Under the pieces are notes generated by a model. It was given only the letters and a program-made list of their open reading frames with translations, did no database searches and was not told where the DNA came from. Source: Kribbella amoyensis (GTDB taxonomy: Bacteria; Actinomycetota; Actinomycetes; Propionibacteriales; Kribbellaceae). Taken from it: DNA of 64,000 bases. Made by a program: the position numbers and the translations under genes. This document shows positions 43,376 through 52,471 of this stretch, piece by piece (the stretch's first letter is position 1; each line of letters begins with the position of its first letter). The stretch spans positions 4,774,001 to 4,838,000 of the forward strand of contig NZ_VIVK01000001.1 of assembly GCF_007828865.1 (NCBI RefSeq), written 5' to 3'.

Positions 43376-43711
43376 GTGCCGGAACCCGAGATCCGCGAGC
43401 TGCGCTACTTCCAGGCAGTCGCCGAGGACCTGAACATCACCCGGGCGGCGGAACGGCTCGGCATCGCCCAACCCCCGCTGTCCCGCGCGATGCGCCAGCT
43501 CGAACGACGCGTCGGCGTGGACCTCTTCGACCGGTCCTCGGCCCGGCTGGCCCTGACCGAGGCGGGGGAGACGCTGGCCGCGGAGGCGGTCGCCGTCCTG
43601 GCGGCCCTCGACGCCGCCGTCCGCAAGACCCAGGACGCCGCGGTCAGGCGCTCGAGCGAACCACCAGCGGAGCCACTACCAGCTGACCCGGCTGGTCAGG
43701 ATCCCCGCTGA
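43376..43711 (+). pseudogene. LysR-family regulator remnant (DNA-binding domain only)
   Basis: Starts GTG at 43376, 7 bp after a TACTCT -10-like element. Residues 5-62 are a perfect LysR helix-turn-helix (ELRYFQAVAEDLNITRAAE ... GVDLFDRSSARLALTEAGE), then the linker helix. At about nt 43640 the homology stops and the frame runs for about 20 codons antisense to the lacI gene. The effector domain (about 200 aa) is missing, so this is a 3'-truncated gene, cut by whatever brought in the sugar locus. Without the rest of the protein, control is doubtful, though a short DNA-binding product is possible. Confidence 0.75.
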
Positions 43712-44651
43712 TCTCCCGCAGCGCCCGGTCGAACAAGCAGGACGCGATGTCCCGCAGGGGAATCCGGGCCGTGGTCAGCGGAGTGTCCAGCATGCTCGCG
43801 AACGGGAAGTCGTTGAACCCGGTCACCGCGACGTCCTGGCCCACCTTGACACCGCGCCGCTGGAGCGCCCGCATCGCGATCACGGCGAACGCGTCGTTGT
43901 CCGCGACGACCACGTCCGGGTGATCGGCGGCGTCGAACAAGGCCTCCACGTGCCCGGCCACGGCCGTGAGATCGCCGAACGACTCCATCGACCGCGGCGC
44001 CGGGAACGCCTGCAGGAAACCCTCCTGCCGCTGATGCACCCACGGCAGTGAGGTGTCCGTAGCCAGGTACGCAGCGCGCTCCCGGCCGGTCGACCGCAGG
44101 TGCTCGCCGATCCCGGCCATGGACGCCGCGTTGTCGACGTCCACCCAGCACTGCCGTTGCCCGGGACCGGTCCGGCCGAAGGCGACGAACGGGAACCCGC
44201 GCTGGCTGAGGAACTCGATCCGCGGGTCGTGCGGCATCGTCTCCAGTACCACGATCGCGTCCACCTGCCGGGCCGCGATCAGCTTCTCGTACAGGGCGAT
44301 CTCGGTCGCGCCCTCGGTCGGCGTGGTCACGTGCACGCCGTACCCGGACACGGCCGCCGCCTTGACCAGTCCACCGAGCAGCCCGTGCAGGAAGCCGCCG
44401 AGGCCCGGGTTCTGGTCGCTGAAGGTGTCGTCCTCCTGGTACAGCGGCAGGCCGATCACCTGGCTACGTCCGGACGACAGCGCCCGGGCCGCGTGGTTCG
44501 GCATGTAGCCGAGCTCGTCGATCGCGGCCCGGACCACCTGGACGGTCTGGTCGCTCACCCGGTGCGGCGCGTTCAGCACGTTCGACACCGTCATCGCGGA
44601 CACGCCCGCCTTCCGGGCCACGTCGGCCACGGTCGTCCGCCGTTGCGTCAC
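43644..44651 (-). CDS. LacI-family transcriptional regulator of the sugar locus
   Basis: A 335-aa protein from the GTG at 44651, with GGAGG 6 bp upstream; a TTG 7 codons earlier is possible. The helix-turn-helix VADVARKAGVSAMTVSNVLN and the hinge RALSSGRSQ are clear, and the C-terminal PBP-like sensor is complete. It lies 3' of the GH36 gene on the same strand. LacI-type palindromes overlap both divergent promoters of the locus, so it probably represses GH36-lacI and the glycosidase-ABC operon until its sugar inducer binds. Confidence 0.92.
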   Translation of the reverse strand: MTQRRTTVADVARKAGVSAMTVSNVLNAPHRVSDQTVQVVRAAIDELGYMPNHAARALSSGRSQVIGLPLYQEDDTFSDQNPGLGGFLHGLLGGLVKAAAVSGYGVHVTTPTEGATEIALYEKLIAARQVDAIVVLETMPHDPRIEFLSQRGFPFVAFGRTGPGQRQCWVDVDNAASMAGIGEHLRSTGRERAAYLATDTSLPWVHQRQEGFLQAFPAPRSMESFGDLTAVAGHVEALFDAADHPDVVVADNDAFAVIAMRALQRRGVKVGQDVAVTGFNDFPFASMLDTPLTTARIPLRDIASCLFDRALREISGDPDQPGQLVVAPLVVRSSA

Positions 44652-44687
44652 CGTCTTCCTCCGCTCGGCCAAGGCCGGCCCCCTCCG

Positions 44688-46454
44688 TCAGACCCGCTCG
44701 ATCCGGGCCACCCCACCGACCGGGACTCCGATCGGCCACAACCCCGGCGGCGGCGTCGTGGTCGTCCGCGACACCTCGGCCCCCGAGCAGTCAGACACTA
44801 CGAGTTCGACGGGTCCAGGGCCGGCACCGTCGAGGAAGATCGCGGGCTCGTTGCCGCCGTTCACCAACAGGGTCACCGCGACCGGCGTGGCCAGCCGGAC
44901 AACCGGATTCGAGTACACGGCCACGATCGCCTTGTCCTCGGACAACGCGGCGACCTGCGTGTACCGGGCATCGGGCCGCACCGGAGTCAGTACGCCGTGC
45001 AGCAACGTGTCCGCGTGCTCGCCGGCGAAGTCGAGCCAGTACCGCACGACCTGCTGGTGTTCGGCGGAATGGGACCGCAACTCGACCGACACCTGCGGCG
45101 TACTGAACAACGCGCCGATGAACTGCTCGGCCACGGCCACAGGTGAAGCCTCCGGATGCCACATCAGCATGTCGGAGTGGACCGCACGGTCACCCGCGAG
45201 CAGCCGCGCGTCGATGGTACGGACCCTGTTCTCCACCGCGTCCATCGCGCAGTCGCCGGCTCGGAGGAACGTGCCGAACTGCCACAGCCGCGGGTTCACG
45301 TAGTCCTGCCGGAACTCGATCAGCAGGTCCGGCCGCAACCGGCGCAGCTCGGCCGTGACCGCGGCGAGAATCAGCTCGACCCCTTCGTCGACGGTCGCGC
45401 AGTCGCCGTCCGGGGCGGCCGGGGGATTCGTCCACGCCCACGAGTCGATGAAGTCGATCTTCAGCCCGTCGACACCCCAGTCGCGGACCGGCCGCACGCA
45501 GCACTCGACGATGTGCTCGCGCACCTCGGGACAGCGCGGGTCGAGCACCCACGCGCTCAGCCCGTCGACGTAGCCGAGGACGCGGTCCCCGAACCGGTCC
45601 CAGGCCTTCGAGTGTTCGCCAAGGAGCGGCGGCGCGATCCACAGCACGTAGTCCACGCCGAGCTCGTGCACCCGGCGGACGTGCTCGGCCATGTCGGGGA
45701 ACGTCGAACTCGTCGGCTCCCAGTCACCACAGTGCGCGTACCCACGGGCGGTGTCCTCGGTCTGCCAGCCGTCGTCGACGATCACCGCTCGGCACCCGTA
45801 CTCCGCGCCCTCGGCGGCGTGCCGCTCGACCGACTCGGCCGAGACGTGCTGGTGGTCGGAGTACCAGGTCGAGTACATCGCCTCCCGGGCGAGCGCCGGC
45901 ACCTCGACGACGCGGTCACCGAGCTCGGCGGACCAGTCGGCGGTGACGCCGCGGAGCGCCTCGGCGAAGTGCAGCCCGCGAAGGTCGATCCGGAGCACGA
46001 AGCGGTGCACCCCGTCGACCGCCTCGACGTCGTCGACCGTGAGCTGGACCAACTGCTCGGCGGATTCCTCGTTTACCCCGACGGCGAAGTCGCAGCCGCG
46101 TACGGCCGACGAGAGCGAGACGGCGAGCGGACTGATGTCGTCGGTGCCGACGAACGCGGCGACCGGCGCCGACCGGACGGACCGGATGTCGCGGTGCGAA
46201 CCCCAGTCGGTCGGCAGCTCGCGGTGGGAGCCTTGGGTCGCCCGCCACAACGTCGCCGCGGTCTCGACCGGCCAGGTCCAGCGGATCCGCACCGGCTCCG
46301 TCGCGAGGTCGGTGGCGATCAGCTCGAACCGCAGCACACCGGGCTCCTGGACGGGCAGCTCGGTGACCGTGGCACCGGTGACCGCACCGGTCCGGCGCAG
46401 GGTCCCGGCGGGGGAGCGGACCTCGAATCCGGCCGCGGGCGGGGCAGGCGTCAT
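44688..46454 (-). CDS. GH36-type alpha-galactosidase
   Basis: A 588-aa protein from the ATG at 46454, with AGGAGA 6-7 bp upstream. The central barrel carries YSTWYSDHQHVSAESVE, AVIVDDGWQTEDTARGYAH, the nucleophile Asp in GLKIDFIDSW (about D334) and an acid/base Asp in HSDMLMWHPEAS (about D428). It releases terminal alpha-galactose, or a related alpha-sugar, from oligosaccharides. No signal peptide is seen, so it is cytosolic, matching an importer encoded on the other side of the promoter. It is shorter than many GH36 enzymes (about 700 aa). Confidence 0.88.
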   Translation of the reverse strand: MTPAPPAAGFEVRSPAGTLRRTGAVTGATVTELPVQEPGVLRFELIATDLATEPVRIRWTWPVETAATLWRATQGSHRELPTDWGSHRDIRSVRSAPVAAFVGTDDISPLAVSLSSAVRGCDFAVGVNEESAEQLVQLTVDDVEAVDGVHRFVLRIDLRGLHFAEALRGVTADWSAELGDRVVEVPALAREAMYSTWYSDHQHVSAESVERHAAEGAEYGCRAVIVDDGWQTEDTARGYAHCGDWEPTSSTFPDMAEHVRRVHELGVDYVLWIAPPLLGEHSKAWDRFGDRVLGYVDGLSAWVLDPRCPEVREHIVECCVRPVRDWGVDGLKIDFIDSWAWTNPPAAPDGDCATVDEGVELILAAVTAELRRLRPDLLIEFRQDYVNPRLWQFGTFLRAGDCAMDAVENRVRTIDARLLAGDRAVHSDMLMWHPEASPVAVAEQFIGALFSTPQVSVELRSHSAEHQQVVRYWLDFAGEHADTLLHGVLTPVRPDARYTQVAALSEDKAIVAVYSNPVVRLATPVAVTLLVNGGNEPAIFLDGAGPGPVELVVSDCSGAEVSRTTTTPPPGLWPIGVPVGGVARIERV

Positions 46455-46481
46455 GCTGGGTCTCCTTCGTCGTCACCGCCG

Positions 46482-46552
46482 ACTATAGCGGTAAAATCCG
46501 TCCCGCCGAACATATTGACTATCGGGGATCGGATGCCTAATTTTAGCGCTAA
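46482..46552. promoter_or_regulatory. Divergent promoters with two LacI-type operators
   Basis: Plus strand: TTGACT (46515-46520), 17 bp, TAATTT (46538-46543), with the perfect palindrome TTAGCGCTAA at 46543-46552 right behind the -10. Minus strand: TATAGT (46487-46482) as -10, with TTCGGC 17 bp upstream, overlapped by a second, imperfect operator TATAGCGGTAAA (46484-46495). Central CG is typical of LacI sites. Confidence 0.72.
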
Positions 46553-46579
46553 TAGTCGATTCCACGGAAGGTGGCCGGA

Positions 46580-47854
46580 ATGGTCGCGCTGACCGTCACG
46601 TCGGACAACCCGCTGGTCGAGGAGGCGTTCTCCTGGGCCCGGAAGCGGGCCCTCGGCTGGGTCCAGACGGACGTTGCCAAGGGCAACCTGCCGTCGTACT
46701 GGGCGGGCTACCCGTCGCGGGACATGTTCTACTCGCGGGACGTCTGTCACCAGGCCGTCGGTGCGCACCTGCTCGGGCTGGACGCGGAGAACTTCGCGAT
46801 GCTGCGGCACTTCGCCCGGTCCGCGACGGCGGCGCGCAAGTGGTACCCGCTGTGGGCGTTCCACTTCGACGGGACGCCGGCCGCGCTCGACTACCGGGGT
46901 GACGACGACTTCGTGCGGGAGATCCCCGCGGTGTTCGACCTGACCTGGCGGTCGCTGGAGCAGTACGCCTGGACCGGCGACCGGGCCTGGATCGACGACC
47001 CCGACCTGGCGGCGTACTACCGGCGCTCGGTCGAGGACTTCGTCGCCGGGCACGACGGCGACGGGGACGGAATTCCCGAGGCGTCCGGGACCGGCGACAT
47101 CTTCGTCGGCACGGCGACGTACAACGAGCACTCGGAGGCGCCGCTGACCGTGGCGTCCGACGGGCTCGCGCTGCACTACGCCGCGTTGCTCGCGGTCGCC
47201 CGGCTGCACGGTGACTCGTACCGCGAGCAGGCCGAGCGGATCCAGCGCCGGTACCTGGACGGCTGGTGGAGCGAGTCGCTCGGCCGGTTCGCCCGCGGCC
47301 GCTCGGTGAGCGGTGAGCTGGACTTCGCCTGGGGGCTCGAGGCGAGCTGGATCGCGCCGATGACCGGCCTGACCGGCGACGGCCCGCGGACCGAGGCGTA
47401 CCTGGACTTCGTGGAGCAGCAGCTCGAGCTGGCGCCGCCGGCGAACATCGAGGCGTTCAGCTACCTGCCGGAGGTCTTTTTCCGGCACCGCCGCGACGAG
47501 TCGGCCTGGCGCTGGCTGCGGCACCTGATCGACAGCCGCGACGACTACCCGGAGATCTCCTTCACGGTGGTCCAGCACCTGGTGGCGGGATTGCTGGGGC
47601 TCCGGCCGGACGCGGCGACGGCGACTCTGACCATCGACTCCCACCTGCCGGCCGCCGTCGGCCGGCTGACCGCGGACCACGTCCGGGTCGGTGCGTGGGA
47701 CCTCCGCATCAGCCAGACCGGCCGGCACACGACGGAGCTCACCGTGCACAGCGGACCGGGGCCGCTGACGGTGCGGGTCGGCACCGCCGGACGGACGACC
47801 CTCACACCCGGCGAGACCGCCCGGGTGACCTCTCAGACGAAGGACCCCTCATGA
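46580..47854 (+). CDS. (alpha/alpha)6-barrel glycosidase-like protein
   Basis: A 424-aa protein from the ATG at 46580, with GGAAGG about 8 bp upstream (a GTG 9 bp earlier is possible). Aromatic and acidic motifs (PSYWAGYPSRDMFYSRDVCHQ, ATYNEHSEAPLTVASDGLAL, LDFAWGLEASWIAPMTG) fit the six-hairpin glycosidase superfamily that includes GH15, GH37 and GH63-like enzymes. No signal peptide. It begins the operon with the binding protein and two permeases, implying action on the imported oligosaccharide. Exact family and substrate were not recognised. Confidence 0.78.
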   Translation: MVALTVTSDNPLVEEAFSWARKRALGWVQTDVAKGNLPSYWAGYPSRDMFYSRDVCHQAVGAHLLGLDAENFAMLRHFARSATAARKWYPLWAFHFDGTPAALDYRGDDDFVREIPAVFDLTWRSLEQYAWTGDRAWIDDPDLAAYYRRSVEDFVAGHDGDGDGIPEASGTGDIFVGTATYNEHSEAPLTVASDGLALHYAALLAVARLHGDSYREQAERIQRRYLDGWWSESLGRFARGRSVSGELDFAWGLEASWIAPMTGLTGDGPRTEAYLDFVEQQLELAPPANIEAFSYLPEVFFRHRRDESAWRWLRHLIDSRDDYPEISFTVVQHLVAGLLGLRPDAATATLTIDSHLPAAVGRLTADHVRVGAWDLRISQTGRHTTELTVHSGPGPLTVRVGTAGRTTLTPGETARVTSQTKDPS

Positions 47855-49113
47855 AGCTTCGCAACCGCCTGCTCCCGGCCGGCGCCGGTCTGGCAGCACT
47901 CCTGCTCGCCGCCGGCTGCGCGACCGGCAGCCAGCCCGCCGCCAACAACGGCGGCAAGAACGACAGCGCCGAGATCAGCTTCTCCTTCTGGGGCACGAAC
48001 TCCGAGGCGGCCTCGCTGAAGGCGATCGCGGCCGCGTTCGAGCAGGCGAACCCCGGCACCAAGGTGACCACGAACTGGATCCAGGCCGACTACGAGCAGA
48101 AGCTGCAGACGTCGATCGCGGCCGGGACCCAGTCCACCGTGATGGAGATCAGCAACACCAGCCTGGCCGGGTTCGCGCCCAGCTTCGCCGAGCAGCAGGT
48201 GGACCCGGCGAAGTTCGTCCAGCCGAACATCTCCGCGGCGCTGAAGTTCGACGGCAAGTACTACGCGACGCCGTTCACCGCGAAGCCGAAGGTGATGGCG
48301 ATCAACGTGGACGCGTTCAAGGCCGCCGGGCTGCCGTTGCCCAGCGCGACCACGCCGCTGACGCTGGAGGAGTACAAGACGATCGCCGCCAAGCTGTCCC
48401 ACGGTGAGGGCAAGAAGCGGGTGTACGGGGCCAGCAACCTGTGGTTCAAGGGCTGGCTGACCGCGGCCGGTGGCGGGTTCTACAACGCCGACGCGACCGC
48501 GTGCACCTTCGGCGACGAGCAGGGCGTACAGACCGCGCAGTACGTGGTGGACCTGCAGAAGGAGGGGTCCGCGCCGACCTCGCTGGACGTCGAGGGTCAG
48601 GACCAGGCGCAGTGGTTCGCGGCCGGGCGGCTCGGGACGTTCAGCGACTTCGGGCCGTGGACGGTCGCGGACTTCGCGAAGTTCACCAAGCCGAACTGGA
48701 CCCTCGTCCCGGTCCCCGGCAAGGGGTTCCCGATGGAGGTCGGTGGGCTGGCGATCTCGAAGACGGCGAGCGGCAAGCAGGCCGAGACGGCGAAGAAGTT
48801 CGTCGAGTTCGCCAGCACCGCCAAGGAGGCACAGGACCAGCTGATCCAGGGCAACACCGCGCTCGGCGTACCGATCATCGCGGAGTCGACGGGAACGTTG
48901 GAGAAGGTGCTGCCGGCCGACAAGAACCTGGCCGCGTTCACCACCGCGATGAAGACCGGCCTGGTGAGCCCCTCGGTTCCGCGCGAGGCGCAGATCTCCG
49001 GCGACGCGGACAAGGGCATCACCAGCTACACCCCGCTCGGCAGTGGCAAGGACGACGTGGCCAAGGTGCTGCCCGGGCTCAACGACAAGTGCACCGCGGC
49101 ACTGAAGCAGTGA
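47851..49113 (+). CDS. ABC transporter sugar-binding lipoprotein
   Basis: A 420-aa protein whose ATG overlaps the glycosidase stop by 4 bp. The lipoprotein signal ends LLLAAGC (Cys about 25). The body is a family 1 (SBP_bac_1) solute-binding protein: IAAAFEQANPGTKVTTNW, GKYYATPFTAKPKVMAINVD, and a typical C-terminal lobe. It delivers an oligosaccharide to the two permeases that follow. Confidence 0.93.
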   Translation: MKLRNRLLPAGAGLAALLLAAGCATGSQPAANNGGKNDSAEISFSFWGTNSEAASLKAIAAAFEQANPGTKVTTNWIQADYEQKLQTSIAAGTQSTVMEISNTSLAGFAPSFAEQQVDPAKFVQPNISAALKFDGKYYATPFTAKPKVMAINVDAFKAAGLPLPSATTPLTLEEYKTIAAKLSHGEGKKRVYGASNLWFKGWLTAAGGGFYNADATACTFGDEQGVQTAQYVVDLQKEGSAPTSLDVEGQDQAQWFAAGRLGTFSDFGPWTVADFAKFTKPNWTLVPVPGKGFPMEVGGLAISKTASGKQAETAKKFVEFASTAKEAQDQLIQGNTALGVPIIAESTGTLEKVLPADKNLAAFTTAMKTGLVSPSVPREAQISGDADKGITSYTPLGSGKDDVAKVLPGLNDKCTAALKQ

Positions 49114-49121
49114 GGTAGGAC

Positions 49122-50174
49122 GTGAATCCGACCATCGGCTGGATCCGGCAGCTCGCGGAGTCCTGGGGTGTCCCGGGAGTCCTGGTGCCGCTGGTCCCGT
49201 TCCTGGTCCTGCTGGCCGTCCTGTACGCCGTCATCGGACTGGCGGCGTACGGGGCCAAGCGGAAGTGGCCGCGGGCCGACAAGACGATCGCGTTCTGGCT
49301 GTTCATCTCGCCCTGGCTGATCGGCTTCCTGGTCTTCACGGTCGGCCCGATGCTGTCGTCGGTGTACGTCAGCCTCACCTCGTGGGACCTGATCACGCCG
49401 CCGAAGTACGTGGGCATCGCCAACTACACCGAGGCGTTCCAGGACCCGCGGGTCGCCCAGGCGATCAAGGTGACGCTGCTGTACGCGCTGATCAGCGTGC
49501 CGTTGCAGACGGCGCTCGCGTTCCTGGTCGCGCTGCTGATGAACGTGGACCTGCCGGGGATCCGGTTGTTCCGGACGATCTGGTACCTGCCGAGCCTGGT
49601 GTCCGGGGTGGCGCAGATCGTGCTGTTCCTCTGGGTCTTCAACCCGCAGTACGGGCTGGCGAACGACCTACTCGGCAAGGCCGGGATCGAGGGGCCGGGC
49701 TGGTTCAACGACGCGTCCTGGGCACTGCCGACGGTGATCCTGATGAGTCTGTGGACCGTTGGCGGCGCGATGGTGATCTACCTGGCCGGGCTGAAGGACG
49801 TACCGAGCAACCTGTACGAGGCGGCGGCGCTGGACGGGGCGGGCGTGGTCCGGCTGTTCTGGCACATCACGTTGCCGCAGCTCAGCCCGATCATCCTGTT
49901 CAACGTGCTGACCGGGATCATCGGCGCGCTGCAGATCTTCACCCAGGGCTTCATCGCGAACGGCGGCCCGAAGGACTCGCTGCTGTTCTTCGTCTATTAC
50001 CTGTACGACAACGCGTTCCAGAACTTCCGGATGGGGTACGCGTCGGCGCTGGCCTGGATCCTGTTCGTGATCATCATGGCGCTGACCGCGGTCACGCTGC
50101 GGGGGAGCGCCTTCGCCGTCTACTACGAGACCGAGCTGGGCGGCCGGCGCCGGCCGCGGCTGAGGAAGGGCTGA
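49122..50174 (+). CDS. Sugar ABC transporter permease (MalF-like)
   Basis: A 350-aa protein from the GTG at 49122, with GAGGTAGG upstream. Six to seven helices; the ATPase-coupling EAA loop reads LYEAAALDGAGVVRLFWHIT. It is the first of two membrane subunits, followed 4 bp on by the second. A long N-terminal extension with an extra helix is usual for MalF-type subunits. Confidence 0.93.
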   Translation: MNPTIGWIRQLAESWGVPGVLVPLVPFLVLLAVLYAVIGLAAYGAKRKWPRADKTIAFWLFISPWLIGFLVFTVGPMLSSVYVSLTSWDLITPPKYVGIANYTEAFQDPRVAQAIKVTLLYALISVPLQTALAFLVALLMNVDLPGIRLFRTIWYLPSLVSGVAQIVLFLWVFNPQYGLANDLLGKAGIEGPGWFNDASWALPTVILMSLWTVGGAMVIYLAGLKDVPSNLYEAAALDGAGVVRLFWHITLPQLSPIILFNVLTGIIGALQIFTQGFIANGGPKDSLLFFVYYLYDNAFQNFRMGYASALAWILFVIIMALTAVTLRGSAFAVYYETELGGRRRPRLRKG

Positions 50175-50178
50175 CGTC

Positions 50179-51069
50179 ATGGCTGTGCTGGTGGAGACCC
50201 GTCCGGCGGAGACGCCGGCGATCCGGCGCGCCGACCGCCCGTACTGGCGCCGGAACCTGCCGACGACGCTGTTGTTGTACGTCGTGCTGGTGCTCGGGTC
50301 GGCGGCGTTCGTGTACCCGTTCCTGTGGATGATCGCGACGTCGCTGCGCTCGCTGGCCGGGGTCGGCAGCGCCGGCGCGAGCATCTGGCCGGACGAGTTC
50401 CTCTGGGACAACTACACCCGGGCGATCACGTCGTTCCCGTTCTGGCGGTACACGCTGAACTCGGTGCTGACGACGGTGATCCCGATCGTCGGCACGGTCT
50501 TCTCGTGCGCGCTGGCCGGGTTCGCGTTCGCCCGGCTGCGGGTCCGGTTCTCCGGCGTGATCTTCGCCGTCGTGCTGGCGACGATGCTGCTGCCGGGGGA
50601 GGTGACGATGGTGCCGCAGTTCATGCTGTTCAACAACCTCGGCATGATCGACACGCTGTACCCGCTGGTCCTGCCGGCGTTCTTCGGCTCGCCGTTCTAC
50701 ATCTTCCTGTTCCGCCAGTTCTTCGCCCGGATGCCGGGGGAGCTGGCCGACGCGGCGGTGGTCGACGGCTGCGGCTGGTTCCGGATGTTCCTGCTGGTGT
50801 ACCTGCCGCTGGCGCGGCCCGCGGTGGTGGCGGTGTCGATCCTGCTGTTCATGGGGTACTGGAACAACTTCCTCGGGCCGGCCATCTACATCAACTCCGA
50901 CCAGTGGAAGACGTTGCCGCTGGCACTGGCCGGGTTCCAGTCGGTGAACGGCACCGACACCCCGTTGCTGATGGCAACCTCGGTGCTGATCACGCTGCCG
51001 TGTCTGGCGATCTTCTTCCTGGCGCAGAAGCAGATCACGAACGGGATCACGTTCACGGGCGGCCGGTGA
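50179..51069 (+). CDS. Sugar ABC transporter permease (MalG-like)
   Basis: A 296-aa protein with six helices; the EAA loop is ELADAAVVDGCGWFRMFLLV. It ends the GH-SBP-permease-permease operon. No ATPase gene follows, so a shared MsmK/UgpC-type ATPase encoded elsewhere is expected, as common in actinobacteria. Confidence 0.93.
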   Translation: MAVLVETRPAETPAIRRADRPYWRRNLPTTLLLYVVLVLGSAAFVYPFLWMIATSLRSLAGVGSAGASIWPDEFLWDNYTRAITSFPFWRYTLNSVLTTVIPIVGTVFSCALAGFAFARLRVRFSGVIFAVVLATMLLPGEVTMVPQFMLFNNLGMIDTLYPLVLPAFFGSPFYIFLFRQFFARMPGELADAAVVDGCGWFRMFLLVYLPLARPAVVAVSILLFMGYWNNFLGPAIYINSDQWKTLPLALAGFQSVNGTDTPLLMATSVLITLPCLAIFFLAQKQITNGITFTGGR

Positions 51070-51123
51070 TCCCCGGGCCCCGGTCGTTCCCAAGTGCGTT
51101 GGACGGGCGGTAGGTTCGGCGGT

Positions 51124-52440
51124 ATGGCAGCGGCTGGGCGCCCGGCGGGCGAGCGGATCCCGAGCGAGGTTGCGCGCCGGATCGCGCTGACGGCGCAGGG
51201 ATTCGCCGAGCCGCGACCGGCTGGGCGGGTCGATCGACGGCACCTTCGGCGGGTGGTCGAGCGGCTCGGAGTCTTGCAGCTCGACTCGGTGAACGTACTC
51301 TGCCGCTCGCACTACCTGCCGCTGTTCGCGCGGCTCGGACCGTACTCGCGGGCGACGCTCGACCGAATGTGCTGGAGCGACGACCGGACGCTGTTCGAGT
51401 ACTTCTGGGGTCACAAGGCGGCGTTGATCCCGGTCGGCCAGTACCCCCTGCTGCGCTGGCGGATGCGGGCCACCGAACGTCAGGACTGGGACGCCGAGCT
51501 CGACCCGGAGTTGTCGGCGCCGTGGTCGGTCGTCGCGGGGATGCGCCGGCTGACCGTCGAGCGGCCCGGGTTCGTCGACGAGGTGCTCGGGGTGGTGACG
51601 GACCGCGGCCCGGTCACCGCCGGTCAGGCCAGCCCGGACGGGGTACGCCGTGGCCGCGACGAACCGGACCCGGATCCGAGTACGGGCCGGATGTGGAACT
51701 GGCAGGACGCGAAGATCGCGGTGGAGTACCTGTTCAGCGCGGGCCGGGTGACGATCGCGGGCCGGCGCAATTTCGAGCGGCACTACGACCTCACCGAGCG
51801 CGTGCTGCCTGCGGCTGTCCTGGCCGGGGGTGACCTCGGTACCGACGAGGCGCTGCGGGAGCTGGTACGGATCTCGGCCCGCTCTCTCGGCGTGGCCACG
51901 GCGCGGGAGTTGTGCGGTGCCCAGGGTCACTTTCCTTTGCTCACGGCAACTGGGAAGCGGGTGATCGGGGAGTTGGTGGAGGCCGGGGAGCTGGTCCCGG
52001 TACAGGTCGAGGGGGAGAGCCGGCAGAGCTACCGATGGCGGGACGCGGAGGATCGGCCGGTCCACGCGCGCGCCCTGCTGTCGCCGTTCGACACGCTGAT
52101 CTGGAACCGCGATCGGGTGCACCGGCTGTTCGACTTCTTCTACCGGATCAGCATCTACACCCCGGCCGCGCAACGGGTCCACGGGTACTACGTGCTCCCG
52201 TTCCTCCTCGGCGATCGCCTGGTCGCGCGCGTCGACCTGAAGTCCGACCGCCGCAACTCCGCGTTGCTGGTCCCGACCGTCACGCCCGAACCAGGAGTGG
52301 CCGATTCCGCGATCGCGCCGGAGTTGGCCGCCGAGCTGACCCTGATGGCTCACTGGCTGGACCTCGAACAGGTCCAGGTGACCGCGTCCTCCGAACTGGG
52401 TCGTCTGCTGGCGGAGTTGACCGGGCGGGAATCGGTTTGA
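51124..52440 (+). CDS. YcaQ/AlkX-family winged-helix DNA glycosylase-like protein
   Basis: A 438-aa protein from the ATG at 51124. The conserved N-terminal LGVLQLDSVNVLCRSHYLPL segment and the C-terminal PFDTLIWNRDRVHRLFDFFY block are hallmarks of this winged-helix family (HTH_42), whose members unhook interstrand crosslinks as DNA glycosylases in Streptomyces AlkX/AlkZ and E. coli YcaQ. The catalytic QxQ/QxD element appears as QLD, as in the AlkX-type group. The lesion is unknown; some relatives protect producers from their own genotoxins, but no such cluster is visible here. Confidence 0.88.
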   Translation: MAAAGRPAGERIPSEVARRIALTAQGFAEPRPAGRVDRRHLRRVVERLGVLQLDSVNVLCRSHYLPLFARLGPYSRATLDRMCWSDDRTLFEYFWGHKAALIPVGQYPLLRWRMRATERQDWDAELDPELSAPWSVVAGMRRLTVERPGFVDEVLGVVTDRGPVTAGQASPDGVRRGRDEPDPDPSTGRMWNWQDAKIAVEYLFSAGRVTIAGRRNFERHYDLTERVLPAAVLAGGDLGTDEALRELVRISARSLGVATARELCGAQGHFPLLTATGKRVIGELVEAGELVPVQVEGESRQSYRWRDAEDRPVHARALLSPFDTLIWNRDRVHRLFDFFYRISIYTPAAQRVHGYYVLPFLLGDRLVARVDLKSDRRNSALLVPTVTPEPGVADSAIAPELAAELTLMAHWLDLEQVQVTASSELGRLLAELTGRESV

Positions 52441-52471
52441 CCTGGGCGGAATGAGCGCTGAGGATCGGGCC

